Numbered from the stretch's first letter, positions 8,291-17,605 are shown. The stretch: DNA of 64,000 bases from Neolewinella agarilytica (GCF_900110645.1 NZ_FOFB01000014.1:112701-176700); one strand, 5' to 3'. A program made the numbers and translations. The notes: generated by a model not told the origin, from the letters alone.

Positions 8291-9016
8291 TTACCCCATC
8301 ACTGCCCGCAGCACCTCCAGCGAATTAATCTCCCGCATCCCCTCCACGTGGTGACGGTAAAAGCGAACGAGGTCCGTTAGCAGGCTCTGTCGGTTCTCCC
8401 GGGTGGAGGAAATGGCTGCCAGCTCTTCCCGGTGGGCGTGGAGAAGCCGGAACATCAGCTCGGCTTTTTGGTTGTCGAGGTATTCCGTGTGGCCGGGGAA
8501 TCCGGCGATGAATTGCCCTTCTTTCAGGTCGAAGAGCGGTGTCTCGGCCGAGTATTGCCCCGAAGGCAGAAAACCCAGGTGAGCGGAGAGCTCCAGCAGA
8601 AAGTGCAGGTGGATGGTGGCGATCGGCCCTTCGGTCGTATCCAGAAAGACGAAGCTGTCGTAGAGGAATTGAAACAAGGCCGGATTGTCTTCCTGTTCCC
8701 GGATGGTATTCCGGGCGACCTCCAGCATGAAGAGGCCTACCGTGCCACGCATCACGTCGAAGGGAATTCGGGTGTAAACGTAGGCCGGGCGAACTTCCTT
8801 CAGCCGCGTCATGTCTTTTCCCTCGCGTTCGTAGGCCACCAGATCCACCAGATTCAGTGGCTGTACCAGACTGGCCGGTGTTTGGCTACGGGCCTTGCGT
8901 ACGCCCCCAACAATATACTTACGTATTCCCCGCTCCTCGGTGTATACTTCCAGAATCAGGCTCGAGTCGCCGTATTTGATGGCACGTAGTATGAGGCCAC
9001 GGGTTTTTAAGAGCAT
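8291..9016 (-). CDS. recO: DNA repair protein RecO
   Basis: 241 residues, normal length. The N-terminal OB-fold starts with LLKTRGLILRAIKYGDSSLI, and the stretch RLKEVRPAYVY near residue 75 is typical. The C-terminal helical part lacks the zinc-binding cysteines seen in some RecO proteins, as is usual in Bacteroidota. RecO helps load RecA on SSB-coated single-stranded DNA in the RecFOR pathway and anneals complementary strands. It is a single gene, with no partner next door. Confidence 0.93.
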   Translation of the reverse strand: MLLKTRGLILRAIKYGDSSLILEVYTEERGIRKYIVGGVRKARSQTPASLVQPLNLVDLVAYEREGKDMTRLKEVRPAYVYTRIPFDVMRGTVGLFMLEVARNTIREQEDNPALFQFLYDSFVFLDTTEGPIATIHLHFLLELSAHLGFLPSGQYSAETPLFDLKEGQFIAGFPGHTEYLDNQKAELMFRLLHAHREELAAISSTRENRQSLLTDLVRFYRHHVEGMREINSLEVLRAVMG

Positions 9017-9083
9017 GATTGGAGGGACGGTTAGATCAGAGAAGTAACACGAGTGGCGACGACGAGGTTGTGAATCTGTTTCA

Positions 9084-10919
9084 TTAGATCTTCCGCAACA
9101 AGCAGGCCCAGTCTCCTTTGCCCGGAGCGGTCAGTTTCAGCTGGCCACCAGCTGCCTGGGGCTCCTGCTCCATGAGCCGGCTACCGTCAGCTGCTGCGGG
9201 GTCAAACCAGTGGACAGAGAAATTGCCACTCACAGCGCTGAGGTCGAGACTGGCGGTTCCGCCGTAGGGCAGGTGAACGAGGTAAGTCTCTCCACTTTTC
9301 GCCAGGCAGCGCACGGGCGCACTAACGAGTTCTTCCATCGGGCTCATCTCGTGGAAAGGTACATGCTCCGTGAAGAAGTCGATCGTCCGGCTCGTCCAGC
9401 CCCAGGCGCGGTCTCGGCTGCGCCAGTCTTCCGTGTTGAGGTCGTTATTTTCGTTGTAGGCACCGAAGTACCACTCCACCCCTGCGCCGCCAGCCATCAG
9501 GTTGCCCCAGAGCGTGAGAGCCCGGAGGCTATCCTGGTTGTTCAGCGCCGGGTTAGGACTGAAGCCCGCGTCGGGGTCCAGGCCCCGCCACCAGGGGCCG
9601 ACTTCGTCAAGGCTCATAATCCAGGGAGATTGAGCAGCCTCACTGCGTTGGATCCACTTTTTGGTTACTTCATAGGCAGAGTAGGGGTTTCCAATTTGGA
9701 TGGACAAGCCGTTGAGCTGCTTATTCCCCAGCAGAGGTTCATAAATTTCCGCAAAAGCGGCCTCATGAGGGTGGGTATGTAAAACGATATAGCCCTGATA
9801 GGGGTCATTATTGGCCAGCCAGGCGATCTCAGCTTTCTGCTGGGCGTTATTCTGATGGGTTTTTGACCAGTCGTTGGGGCCATTCTCTTCGCCCAGGTTC
9901 CAGGTCACTGCGCGGTGATGGCCAAAGCGGGCGATGAGCTCGCGGAAGTAGAGCTTCCGCATCGGGCCGGTGTCTCCATTATCGAGCAAGGTCTCGTTTT
10001 CGGTCTCCTGCAGCACGAAGTGGAGGTTCATGCCCAGGTCATCCGCATGCTGAAATACCCGTTCCCATTGGGCGAGTTTGCTCACGTCGTAGCGGTCAAA
10101 AGTCTTATGGTCCACAAAGGGCCAGACGTCCTTACCGTCGCCATTGATGTTTAGCGTCAGGAAGTAGATGCTGTTGATGCCCCTGGCTGCCAGATAGCTG
10201 ATGGCGCCGAGAATTCCCTTGCCTTTACCGTCGCCCCAGGTTGGGCTTCCGGAGGTAAAGTCTGCTTCGTGAGAGGTGAAGTGATGCAGGCCCTCGGTTT
10301 TGTTTTCGCCGTCCCGAAACGTATTGCTGTGCCGGTAGGTGCCATCAAAGTCGGCGTAGCCGAGCAGGTTTTCGGGGCTGTCAGCTCCGCCCTTCAGGAA
10401 GTATTTTCCCGTCTCGGCCCACTGTAGATAGCGCGGGTGAGTACGAACGAGACGCCCTCTTTCCCCAGCGGCGGGTGGCCCTACGAAGAGCGTGCCCGTT
10501 TGGTTGCCTACTTCTATGCGTTCACCGCTGGTTTGCTGGTCGTTGTACACGATGTCTTCTCCCTTTCGCATCACGGCTTCCCAGCGCCAGGCGCCTTCGT
10601 GGGCGGGGCGAAAGTTTACGGCCCAGACATTGCCACCCTCGGCGCTGCTGTTGGCCGCATCGCCGTCAGCGGCGTAGTAACCGGGGACGGTGAAGACAGA
10701 ATCGTTGAGGAAAAAATTTACGTCGAGCCGATAATCCCGAAACGGGTTCTCAGCGGCGTCTTCACTGCTTTGCGGGCCCGTAAACTGAATATTGACGTTT
10801 TGCCATTTTGGGGTGACCAAATCGGCATTTTTGGCTGTCGTTGGCGGCACTTCGGGCTGGCAGGCTGATAATAGCCCGGCGATTAGAAAAAGAAGGGTAA
10901 AGTGAAATGGTGTAGACAT
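9084..10919 (-). CDS. DUF5060-type glycoside hydrolase-like lipoprotein
   Basis: 611 residues from the ATG at 10919; the frame is open to 10979 but the lipoprotein signal begins here. LLFLIAGLLSACQPE is a lipobox, so the mature protein starts at Cys near residue 19. Residues about 35-140 form a DUF5060-like beta-sandwich (FTGPQSSEDAAENPFRDYRL). Residues about 165-520 form a TIM-barrel of the DUF4038/apiosidase-like type, with FLKGGADSPENLLGYADFDG, TWNLGEENGPNDW (candidate catalytic Glu) and WIMSLDEVGPW (second candidate Glu). A C-terminal beta domain closes the protein. The substrate is probably a plant or algal polysaccharide side chain, but nothing nearby defines it. It is transcribed alone. 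Confidence 0.8.
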   Translation of the reverse strand: MSTPFHFTLLFLIAGLLSACQPEVPPTTAKNADLVTPKWQNVNIQFTGPQSSEDAAENPFRDYRLDVNFFLNDSVFTVPGYYAADGDAANSSAEGGNVWAVNFRPAHEGAWRWEAVMRKGEDIVYNDQQTSGERIEVGNQTGTLFVGPPAAGERGRLVRTHPRYLQWAETGKYFLKGGADSPENLLGYADFDGTYRHSNTFRDGENKTEGLHHFTSHEADFTSGSPTWGDGKGKGILGAISYLAARGINSIYFLTLNINGDGKDVWPFVDHKTFDRYDVSKLAQWERVFQHADDLGMNLHFVLQETENETLLDNGDTGPMRKLYFRELIARFGHHRAVTWNLGEENGPNDWSKTHQNNAQQKAEIAWLANNDPYQGYIVLHTHPHEAAFAEIYEPLLGNKQLNGLSIQIGNPYSAYEVTKKWIQRSEAAQSPWIMSLDEVGPWWRGLDPDAGFSPNPALNNQDSLRALTLWGNLMAGGAGVEWYFGAYNENNDLNTEDWRSRDRAWGWTSRTIDFFTEHVPFHEMSPMEELVSAPVRCLAKSGETYLVHLPYGGTASLDLSAVSGNFSVHWFDPAAADGSRLMEQEPQAAGGQLKLTAPGKGDWACLLRKI

Positions 10920-11026
10920 GCATGATGGGTGTTGAGGAACGAAAGGTAGCTTTTTTGATCGTAATCCTGTTTCTGGCAATTTGAGCTTGGAAAGCGCCTA
11001 TCTTGTGCGCTCAAACTACTTGTTTT

Positions 11027-11515
11027 ATGCGTTACCTCTTCGTTTTATCTCTTGTGTTTATTCTTTTTTCCTGCAAAAGCGACGCGCCCGACGGTGAGCT
11101 GACGGCGCCCGAAACTTCTGCTCCGGCTCCGGGAGTAAATCCCATTCCTGCCATCACGGGGAGTGAATCAATGCAGCCGGGTGAGCTGGCCGATTTTTCT
11201 CAGGTCAGTGAGGCTTGCAGCTGCAGGCTTCGGCTGGACTCTGCCGAAGGAGAGGATGATCTCTTTTTCGCCTTTAACCTGAAGGACGGCCCCGGAATTA
11301 TCAGCCTCAACGGAGAGCGGCAGGTCGTACAACGAGGGGCTAGCCTGAGCTCCGGCAGCGGTAATGAAAGCTACCTGCACCAGAACGATCGTTACCGGAT
11401 CCAGACTTCATTGACTGATGAAGGAGGAACGGAGCAGTCCGGTCGCGTAAAGATCACCAACCTGGAAACGGAGGAGAAAACCATCGTTCGCGTGGTGGGG
11501 AACTGCCAGTGCTAG
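11027..11515 (+). CDS. Hypothetical lipoprotein
   Basis: 162 residues from the ATG at 11027. The first 18 residues end in the lipobox LFSCKS, followed by a Pro/Ala/Thr-rich linker (ELTAPETSAPAPG). The remainder is a small beta-rich domain with Cys-x-Cys near residue 63 (ACSCRL) and a C-terminal pair (GNCQC), which may form disulfides. A -7-like TATCTTGT lies about 20 bases upstream. It points toward modC and is separated from it by the hairpin of two family A repeats. No family was recognised. Confidence 0.7.
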   Translation: MRYLFVLSLVFILFSCKSDAPDGELTAPETSAPAPGVNPIPAITGSESMQPGELADFSQVSEACSCRLRLDSAEGEDDLFFAFNLKDGPGIISLNGERQVVQRGASLSSGSGNESYLHQNDRYRIQTSLTDEGGTEQSGRVKITNLETEEKTIVRVVGNCQC

Positions 11516-11541
11516 ATAAGTAGTGGGCAGAGGCTCCAGCT

Positions 11542-11574
11542 CCGACCGCGAAGGGGGCCGAAGGTTCCCGGAGC
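11542..11574 (+). repeat. Dispersed repeat family B, partial copy
   Basis: The stretch resembles CGAACGGGGCCGAAGGCTCC of other family B copies. It lies 19 bases before a family A copy. Confidence 0.55.
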
Positions 11575-11592
11575 AAACACCAGGCTCCTATT

Positions 11593-11626
11593 CCCAAAAG
11601 CAGCCTTTGCACCCGCGTCCGCGCCG
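11593..11626 (-). repeat. Dispersed repeat family A, copy 3
   Basis: Core 11608-11625 with the AAAAGCAG tail to its left (minus orientation). It pairs with copy 4 as an inverted repeat. Confidence 0.75.
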
Positions 11627-11667
11627 CCTCATATCAGGTAACTATCTGGCGCGGACGCAGGTGCAAA
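11606..11667. terminator. Hairpin formed by two inverted family A copies between convergent genes
   Basis: Bases 11606-11625 pair with 11648-11667 over 20 bp with one mismatch, around a 22-base loop. It lies between the lipoprotein gene and modC, which converge, so it could end transcription from both sides. There is no strong T run, so termination is inferred. Confidence 0.5.
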
Positions 11668-11690
11668 CAATGGTTGAAAATAGCCGTGTT
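11648..11690 (+). repeat. Dispersed repeat family A, copy 4
   Basis: Core GGCGCGGACGCAGGTGCA at 11648-11665, with a degenerate tail. It overlaps the last bases before the modC stop codon. Confidence 0.7.
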
Positions 11691-12580
11691 TACCGGCGCT
11701 GGCCTATTTTGTATCCCGCGTCGGTAAGCTCAATGATTAATTCATCCCCCACCTGCCATCCGGCAACGGTATCCGCTGCTGCCGTCAGGCGCAGCTGCGC
11801 CTGCGGCCAGACGGGGTAGCTCACGGCCACTTCAAGAGTCGCCGTGTCATCCCGGATGATAACCGACAAAAGTGTCGCCACCATCTGTAGTGTTGCTGCC
11901 TTAAGGTCAGGGAAAAGAATTTCCTGCGGGCTACCCGTTCGAACTATCTTCCCTTCCCGCATCTCCAGAACCCGGTCGGCCAGTTGGAGGATCTCCCGGC
12001 TGTCATGGCTAACCAGGATCGTCGTTAGCCCCAGGCTCCGGTGCCATTGCTGCAGGTGGTCACTTAATCGCCGCCGCAAGGATGGGTCGAGGGCAGATAG
12101 CGGCTCATCCAGCAGAAGAATATCCGGTTGTTGAACTAAGGCCCTGGCCAGCGCCACCCGCTGCTGCTGTCCTCCGGAAAGCGTCGCCGGTTTTTGCCCG
12201 GCCAGTGCGCCGAGCTCCATTACGTCCAGCTGTTCATCGACCTTGCTGTCAGCCTCTCCTTTCCGTAAGGCAAAGCGGAGATTTTCCCGTACCGTCATGT
12301 TGGGAAACAGGGCGTAATCCTGAAATACATAACCAATGTTCCGCTGCCCGGGAGGCAGATTAATCCCTGCTTCAGCATCGAACCAGGCCTTACCGTTAAC
12401 CCTGATCTGGCCCGACTGCGGACTAAGCAAGCCCGCCAGCATCCGCAGGGTGGAAGTTTTTCCCGCACCGGAGGGCCCGTAAAGCGTCACCAACTCTCCC
12501 CGTTCAACCCTTAGGTCGAGTTGCAGCAGCATCTCTCCTCCGGCGGCGTTCAGACTTTTGCGAACTTGTAGGGAAATCAT
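11690..12580 (-). CDS. modC: Molybdate ABC transporter ATP-binding protein ModC
   Basis: 296 residues. Walker A is GPSGAGKTS near residue 35, Q-loop YVFQDYALFP near residue 83, signature LSGGQQQRVALARAL near residue 134, Walker B ILLLDEPLSALD near residue 154 and the H-switch VSHD near residue 191. The last 70 residues form a TOBE-like molybdate-binding domain. It energises import through ModB. It is the third gene of modA-modB-modC, 56 bases after modB. ModA and ModB identify the oxyanion as molybdate or tungstate rather than sulfate. Confidence 0.92.
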   Translation of the reverse strand: MISLQVRKSLNAAGGEMLLQLDLRVERGELVTLYGPSGAGKTSTLRMLAGLLSPQSGQIRVNGKAWFDAEAGINLPPGQRNIGYVFQDYALFPNMTVRENLRFALRKGEADSKVDEQLDVMELGALAGQKPATLSGGQQQRVALARALVQQPDILLLDEPLSALDPSLRRRLSDHLQQWHRSLGLTTILVSHDSREILQLADRVLEMREGKIVRTGSPQEILFPDLKAATLQMVATLLSVIIRDDTATLEVAVSYPVWPQAQLRLTAAADTVAGWQVGDELIIELTDAGYKIGQRR

Positions 12581-12636
12581 TATCAGGAAATCGTAAGTGT
12601 AGCAAGATGACAGTAGCGTTCAGGAAGGCAAAACGC

Positions 12637-13329
12637 TCAGCGTTTCAATAGCCTCTTCCCTGTGGGGAGGGGGTTTCCATTGCGTCCATTCACCCAATAC
12701 ACCCCCAGTAATACTAAGAAGCTAACGGCAAACAGGATAAGGGAATAGGCATTTGCCGCCTCATAGTTCATGGCCTCCACCTCATCGTAGATCGCGATGG
12801 AAGCAACCCTCGTTTGACCCGGGATGTTGCCACCAATCATGAGTACCACCCCGAACTCTCCTACGGTATGGGCGAAGGACAAAACCAGCCCGGTCAGCAT
12901 CGCCGGCCGGATGTTGGGAAGTTGTACCCGGCGGAGAATCTCCCACCGGGACTTTCCCATCAGGCGGGCGGCATCGATGAGAGAATCAGGCAATGCTGTA
13001 AGCCCGGATTGCAGCGGGTGGACCATAAACGGTAAGCTGTAAATCACGGAGGCCAGCACCAGCCCCCCGAAGGAAAACACCAATCGGAGCCCTAATGTCT
13101 CTTCCAACCAGCTGCCAAAGGCATTGCCCGGGCTAAAGGCGATTAAAAAATAGAAGCCCAGCACCGTTGGCGGTAGAACCAGCGGCATACTGATCAGGGT
13201 CTCCGCAACAGACTTAAAGCGGGAGGTACTGCGCGCCAGCCACCAGGCCAGCGGCAGGCCGACCACAAAAAGTACCGCCGTGGTGACGGTGGCGAGCTGC
13301 AGTGTGAGGATCAGGGGAGACCAGGACAT
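12637..13329 (-). CDS. modB: Molybdate ABC transporter permease ModB
   Basis: 230 residues with five to six membrane segments. The cytoplasmic EAA loop that contacts ModC is DAARLMGKSRWEILRRVQLP, near residue 139. LPLVLPPTVLGFYFL near residue 50 is a typical ModB sequence. It starts 9 bases after the modA stop codon and reads in the same direction, so it is translationally close-coupled. Confidence 0.93.
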   Translation of the reverse strand: MSWSPLILTLQLATVTTAVLFVVGLPLAWWLARSTSRFKSVAETLISMPLVLPPTVLGFYFLIAFSPGNAFGSWLEETLGLRLVFSFGGLVLASVIYSLPFMVHPLQSGLTALPDSLIDAARLMGKSRWEILRRVQLPNIRPAMLTGLVLSFAHTVGEFGVVLMIGGNIPGQTRVASIAIYDEVEAMNYEAANAYSLILFAVSFLVLLGVYWVNGRNGNPLPTGKRLLKR

Positions 13330-13338
13330 GGGGGTAAG

Positions 13339-14127
13339 CTACTCCACAGGCACACGGTAGCCAAATTTTCGCAGAATATCCCTGGCTGCTGCGGAGTGCA
13401 GATATTGCTGAAAAGCAGTGGCAGCGGCCATCTTTTCTTCGTCTTTACTACGGATTACGGCAGCGACCTGCCAGATTTTCGCGTAGAGGCTGTCGGGAAT
13501 AATCTCGTATCGGCCAACGTCTTTTAGCTGGGGCGCAGTGACGACGGAGAGGGCCGTGAACCCAACCTCTGCGGCACCCGAAGAGATGAATTGATTGACC
13601 TGAGCAATGCTTTCTCCGTAGACCAGCCTGTCCTGCAGGCTGCCCGAAGAATCGATCTTTTGCAGCAGCTCCCAGGCCGCCCGCCCGTAGGGAGCCGTTT
13701 CCGGATTAGCGATGGCCAGGTGGCGAACGGAGGCTTTTGATAGCTCCTGAAACGAGGTTGATGAGTCAGCTTTCACCATCCAGAAAACCAGGCTTCCGGA
13801 AGCAAAAACTTCTGGGGAACCAAGCGTAAGGTGTTGTTCGCTCAATGCATTTGGGTAGTTCTGGTCTGCGGAGAGAAACAGATCGTAGGGCGCCCCTTCC
13901 CGAATCTGAGCGGTCAGTTTGCCACTGGAGCCGGTGATGAGGCTTACGGGATTCCCCGTTCGTTGGGTGAAGTCCTGCCGAAGGGCTTCCGCCGCAAATT
14001 GCATACTCGCCGCCGCGGCAATGGTGATGCCTTCCCGGGAGGAAGGTTCTGAGTTACAGCCGAGCCCGATAGCTATGAGCAGCCCGAAGCATAAGAGGAA
14101 ACTGTTAGAATATCGCTGATGACCCAT
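13339..14127 (-). CDS. modA: Molybdate-binding lipoprotein ModA
   Basis: 262 residues. The signal peptide ends in a lipobox-like GLGCNSEPSS, so the protein is probably anchored in the periplasm. The mature domain starts ITIAAAASMQFAAEAL, and SSGKLTAQIREGAPYDLFLSAD near residue 65 is the classic ModA substrate pocket segment with its Ser and Tyr. AIANPETAPYGRAAWELL near residue 140 completes the site. It is the first gene of the modABC unit. No molybdopterin biosynthesis gene lies in the window. Confidence 0.93.
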   Translation of the reverse strand: MGHQRYSNSFLLCFGLLIAIGLGCNSEPSSREGITIAAAASMQFAAEALRQDFTQRTGNPVSLITGSSGKLTAQIREGAPYDLFLSADQNYPNALSEQHLTLGSPEVFASGSLVFWMVKADSSTSFQELSKASVRHLAIANPETAPYGRAAWELLQKIDSSGSLQDRLVYGESIAQVNQFISSGAAEVGFTALSVVTAPQLKDVGRYEIIPDSLYAKIWQVAAVIRSKDEEKMAAATAFQQYLHSAAARDILRKFGYRVPVE

Positions 14128-14153
14128 CAGCGGCGAAGATAGCTGACCCGTAA

Positions 14154-14954
14154 TTATCGGACGACCACCCGCTTCTTGATCCGTATTCCGTCCGTTTCCA
14201 TCACCAGGAGGTAAACGCCGGCGGGCAGCTGGCTGACGTTGACGGTATGCTCGCTGATTTCACGGTTGCCAAGATCCTCCCGACTGATGAGGCGACCGTT
14301 GATGTCGTACAAGTCGACGATGCCAATGGGCGTCGGCTCAAAAAGTACCCGGAAGCTTTCACTGGTTGGGTTGGGGGCGATGGTGGCGTCAATGAATTTA
14401 GGGTAATTGGGCTCTGCGTCAGAAATAATGACATCAGGACCGATACATTGCGCTAACTGATTTTTGAAGGCGGAGAAAGGTGCCCGACTGGTGCCTTCCG
14501 CAATTTTACCGTTTACGATACGGCCCGTTACGTGAAGGGCGCTGGGGCCGCAACCGGGGAAGTCCCGTACTGGGTATGGATTGGCGCTAAGGTCAATATT
14601 TGAGTAGGAGGAAAAAAAGCCATCCCGGTTTACAAAAATGATGATGTATTCAGCTCCTTCGTTTAGTGAGTTGATCGGGCCGTTGCAGTTGCCACCATCC
14701 TGGCCCAGCAAGCTGTAAGTGCGGCCAACTTCAGCCGTGCCGGAAATTACTTCTCTGACCTTAACGTCATACAATGGAGCATAACCTCCTCCCGCCAGAC
14801 GGTATTCTACAAATTGGGCCCGTACAATGGTAACGTCTTCTCCCGACCACTCGTAGTAGGAGGCAGCATAATCGCAGAAGTGCTCTATGTAAAAACAGCT
14901 ACAGGCCTGACCAGTTGCCGGGATTAATAACAGGAGGTAAATCAGATATTTCAT
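14154..14954 (-). CDS. Secreted protein with T9SS type A sorting domain
   Basis: 266 residues. A signal peptide (residues 1-17, LLLLIPATGQA) is followed by CSCFYIEHFCDY and a domain resembling a tissue-inhibitor/NTR-type fold (VKVREVISGTAEVG; LLGQDGGNCNGP; GAEYIIIFVN), which is Cys-containing. The last 80 residues are a Por secretion tail: IAPNPTSESFRVLF, VDLYDINGRLISRE, LPAGVYLLVMETDG and a basic end IKKRVVVR. This marks it for outer-membrane transport and surface attachment by the type IX system. It lies 26 bases from modA in the same direction, but joint transcription is unclear. Confidence 0.85.
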   Translation of the reverse strand: MKYLIYLLLLIPATGQACSCFYIEHFCDYAASYYEWSGEDVTIVRAQFVEYRLAGGGYAPLYDVKVREVISGTAEVGRTYSLLGQDGGNCNGPINSLNEGAEYIIIFVNRDGFFSSYSNIDLSANPYPVRDFPGCGPSALHVTGRIVNGKIAEGTSRAPFSAFKNQLAQCIGPDVIISDAEPNYPKFIDATIAPNPTSESFRVLFEPTPIGIVDLYDINGRLISREDLGNREISEHTVNVSQLPAGVYLLVMETDGIRIKKRVVVR

Positions 14955-15053
14955 TGGGTAGGAGTTGTACTTGCTTTAGACGGGAAACCTTGCTCGTACG
15001 TTTGCGTCATGTACTGAAAAGTTGGTTGTCTGGCTTTCAGCTGGCACTTTGCA

Positions 15054-17060
15054 CTACCGTAGCTGCACACTCTCAATCTTAGTCCCAACGGTTATTTGGT
15101 CTACCACATCCTGCCCGCTTACGACTTCTCCGAAGATGGTATAATTGCCATCGAGATGGGGTGTTGGCAGGTGAGTGAAGAAGAACTGAACGCCCTCGGT
15201 GTCCTTTCCGGCACTGGCCATACCCATTAGCCCAGGGCGATCCCAGCGGATGCCGGGGCTTTCTGTTCGTAGGGTGAACTCTTCGGAGCCATAGCCATCG
15301 CCGAGGGGGCCACCTCCCTGAGCGACAAAATTGGGTACTACCCGATGGAAGACCTTCCCGTCGTAGTAATTGTCCCGCAATAAGCGCAGGAAGCTAGAGG
15401 AGGTGGCCGGCGCAATGTCCGGCAGCAGGCGAACGGTAAAGCGGCCGGCATCGGTACGGAAAACAATTTCTTCGCTTCCGTCACTTCCCAGGATGTTCCA
15501 ATCGATGGCCTGTGCTTCATTAGTGAGTTTTTTGGGCTCCGGCTCAGGGTACCCGGCCAGTGCGGCCCGGGCAATTTCTACGGAGCGGTAAGCCTCGATA
15601 TCCTTCGGTAAACGGAAAGCCCGGAGGGCCAGGTCCATCCACCCCAGGTCAGGAAGATAGAGGCGGTAAACGTCCGCATTTTTAGTCAGTGCCTCGCCGG
15701 CAGCCGCCGCCGGGCCGATGCGGCCGGAGAGAATCATCTCCCGGAAGCTGGCCGCCAGGTCCAGCCGTACCCGCCGGGCGCTACCGCGAAAGAATGTATC
15801 GAAATTGTCTTGCTGACTGATGCTGCGCAGCGCATTGGCTGCAGCGGTCTGTACAACAGTCTGATTGCTTTGCTGATAAAGCTCATAGATCGTCCGGTAA
15901 TTCCAGGGGAATTCCCCCAGCGCGGCCATGATGTCAGCTTTCTGGTAAGGATCACTTGTAGCAGCGTAGGCTTGTTGAAGGTCATAGTTGATGCGGCCAC
16001 GGTAATCGGTAAAGTAAAGCGGCAGGTATCGGTTAGCCGCAGCGTAGAGGGTGTACCGGATGTCCGTGCGGGAAGAATCCCGTGCCTGTTGGCGGTAGAA
16101 GGTGGCATCCGCAGCGCTGCCGTGATTGAGGAGAAAGTTGGCGGCGGTCTGGCGGACGAGCGGATGCTTGTCCTTCAGGCGCTCAATGATGGGCTCCCGG
16201 ACACTGGCGTAGGCGTAGCCCGCCAAAGCATTGATGATTTCAGCTCTGATGCGCCAGTCCTCTGCGTCTCGCAAAGAGCGAAGGAGGGCCACTCTGCCCG
16301 CTGCTGTCTTGGCCTTGCCAAGTAACTTCGCGGCCGCCAGAGTCGTATTCGGGTCGAGATTGTTCCGGAGTAACTGACGGACGGCTTTCTCGCTACTGCT
16401 GTCCAGGCTAACCGGGAAGCGCCGCAGGAAGGCTGCTGCGGGCAGGCGAACTTCGGCGGGCAGACTTTCACTGAGCAGGAGCTGAAGCATACGGGCGTCT
16501 CCCTCCTCTGACCGTAAGCCCTGGCGGGCGAAGTAAAAAATGCTCCAGGCCTGCCCGCTCATCAATAGTGTGTCCGTATTCCGGTAGGTGGAAATAGCGG
16601 TAATCTGCCCGAGGTTCTTCTCCGTGCCGGTTTTCCCTACGGCAGCGAGTAATGCTGCATTGTATTCCCGGAGCTGGCCCAGGGTGTCAAAGGCCATGGC
16701 GAGTTTGTCAGCAACACCCTCTCCGCCGGTTTGGCCGAGCGCATAGGCTGCAGCGGCGCGTACCAGCTCGTCGGGGTCTTTTAGCAGCGCGACGAGGCTG
16801 TCCGTTACCACGGAGGATACTTCCGGAAAGCTGCCAAAAGAACGAGCGGCTAAATACCGGTAACTTGGGGTGGGGCTGGTAAGAAAGGCCAGCAGGCTAT
16901 CTGCCTGACGCTCATTCTGCAAATTGTAAATATGCTTACTCGTTGCGTCATTGAGATCAACAACAACACCGGTTTGCTGCTCCTCCCCCGGAGGCACGCA
17001 GGAGGGAGTAAGAAGCAGGAAACACAGGCAGGAGAACAAAGCAATGACGAAAAAGCGCAT
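15054..17060 (-). CDS. HEAT-repeat / cyclophilin-type peptidyl-prolyl isomerase lipoprotein
   Basis: 668 residues from the ATG at 17060. The signal peptide ends LLLTPSCVPPG (lipobox). Residues about 50-480 carry HEAT-like repeats, for example DELVRAAAAYALGQTG and DKHPLVRQTAANFLLNHG. The last 150 residues are a cyclophilin domain: GRFTVRLLPDIAPATSSSFL, GKVFHRVVPNFVAQGG, QFFFTHLPTPHLDGNYTIFG and a VSGQDVVDQI ending. The catalytic Arg (HRVVP) and the Phe/His of FFFTHLPTPHLDG are present. Such fusions probably hold and fold periplasmic clients. It is transcribed alone. Confidence 0.9.
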   Translation of the reverse strand: MRFFVIALFSCLCFLLLTPSCVPPGEEQQTGVVVDLNDATSKHIYNLQNERQADSLLAFLTSPTPSYRYLAARSFGSFPEVSSVVTDSLVALLKDPDELVRAAAAYALGQTGGEGVADKLAMAFDTLGQLREYNAALLAAVGKTGTEKNLGQITAISTYRNTDTLLMSGQAWSIFYFARQGLRSEEGDARMLQLLLSESLPAEVRLPAAAFLRRFPVSLDSSSEKAVRQLLRNNLDPNTTLAAAKLLGKAKTAAGRVALLRSLRDAEDWRIRAEIINALAGYAYASVREPIIERLKDKHPLVRQTAANFLLNHGSAADATFYRQQARDSSRTDIRYTLYAAANRYLPLYFTDYRGRINYDLQQAYAATSDPYQKADIMAALGEFPWNYRTIYELYQQSNQTVVQTAAANALRSISQQDNFDTFFRGSARRVRLDLAASFREMILSGRIGPAAAAGEALTKNADVYRLYLPDLGWMDLALRAFRLPKDIEAYRSVEIARAALAGYPEPEPKKLTNEAQAIDWNILGSDGSEEIVFRTDAGRFTVRLLPDIAPATSSSFLRLLRDNYYDGKVFHRVVPNFVAQGGGPLGDGYGSEEFTLRTESPGIRWDRPGLMGMASAGKDTEGVQFFFTHLPTPHLDGNYTIFGEVVSGQDVVDQITVGTKIESVQLR

Positions 17061-17209
17061 GGTGTGAAATTGGTAGTAGGGAAGCTGAACTTCCGGCCCC
17101 AAGGTAATGATTCATCCAGGAGTTGTCTTGTTTTGTAGAGTATCCTCGGTGGGATTTAAGCTAAAAGCACCCTTTGGGCGTTATCTTGTCGTCATCAAAA
17201 ACATCCACC

Positions 17210-17593
17210 ATGAAAAAGATGGATAAATACCGGCGTTATTTCAGTGACTTCCGCTTTTGGGAGAAGCTCAAAAAGTTTGCCGCTGCCGCTGGCGTGAAAA
17301 CGGTCTATTCTGCGCTCTTACTTTTCTTCGCCTACAAGCGTTCGGATACTCCGGGATGGGCTAAACGACTCGTTGTAGGAGTGTTGGGTTACCTCATTAT
17401 GCCGATTGACGCGATCCCTGATCTGGGGTTCTTAATCGGTTATACGGATGACCTGGGCGTACTCAGTTTCGCATTGGTTACGATAGCAGCTTACGTTAAT
17501 GACGACGTTCGCACGCAGGCCAGAGAGAAGCTAACGAACTGGTTCCCGGACGTAGAGGAGGAAGTCCTGTTGGAAGTAGATAAAAAGCTGTAG
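17210..17593 (+). CDS. YkvA family (DUF1232) membrane protein
   Basis: 127 residues from the ATG at 17210. The DUF1232 core reads YSALLLFFAYKRSDTPGWAK, then LGYLIMPIDAIPDLGFLIGY with the typical PxDxxPD motif, followed by DDLGVLSFAL. It has two membrane segments and an acidic C-terminus. A TATCTTGT box lies about 20 bases upstream. Function is not established for the family. Its nearest downstream neighbour is the HD/Pycsar-effector-like gene, 69 bases away with its own -7-like box. Confidence 0.9.
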   Translation: MKKMDKYRRYFSDFRFWEKLKKFAAAAGVKTVYSALLLFFAYKRSDTPGWAKRLVVGVLGYLIMPIDAIPDLGFLIGYTDDLGVLSFALVTIAAYVNDDVRTQAREKLTNWFPDVEEEVLLEVDKKL

Positions 17594-17605
17594 AATACCC
17601 CTTTT

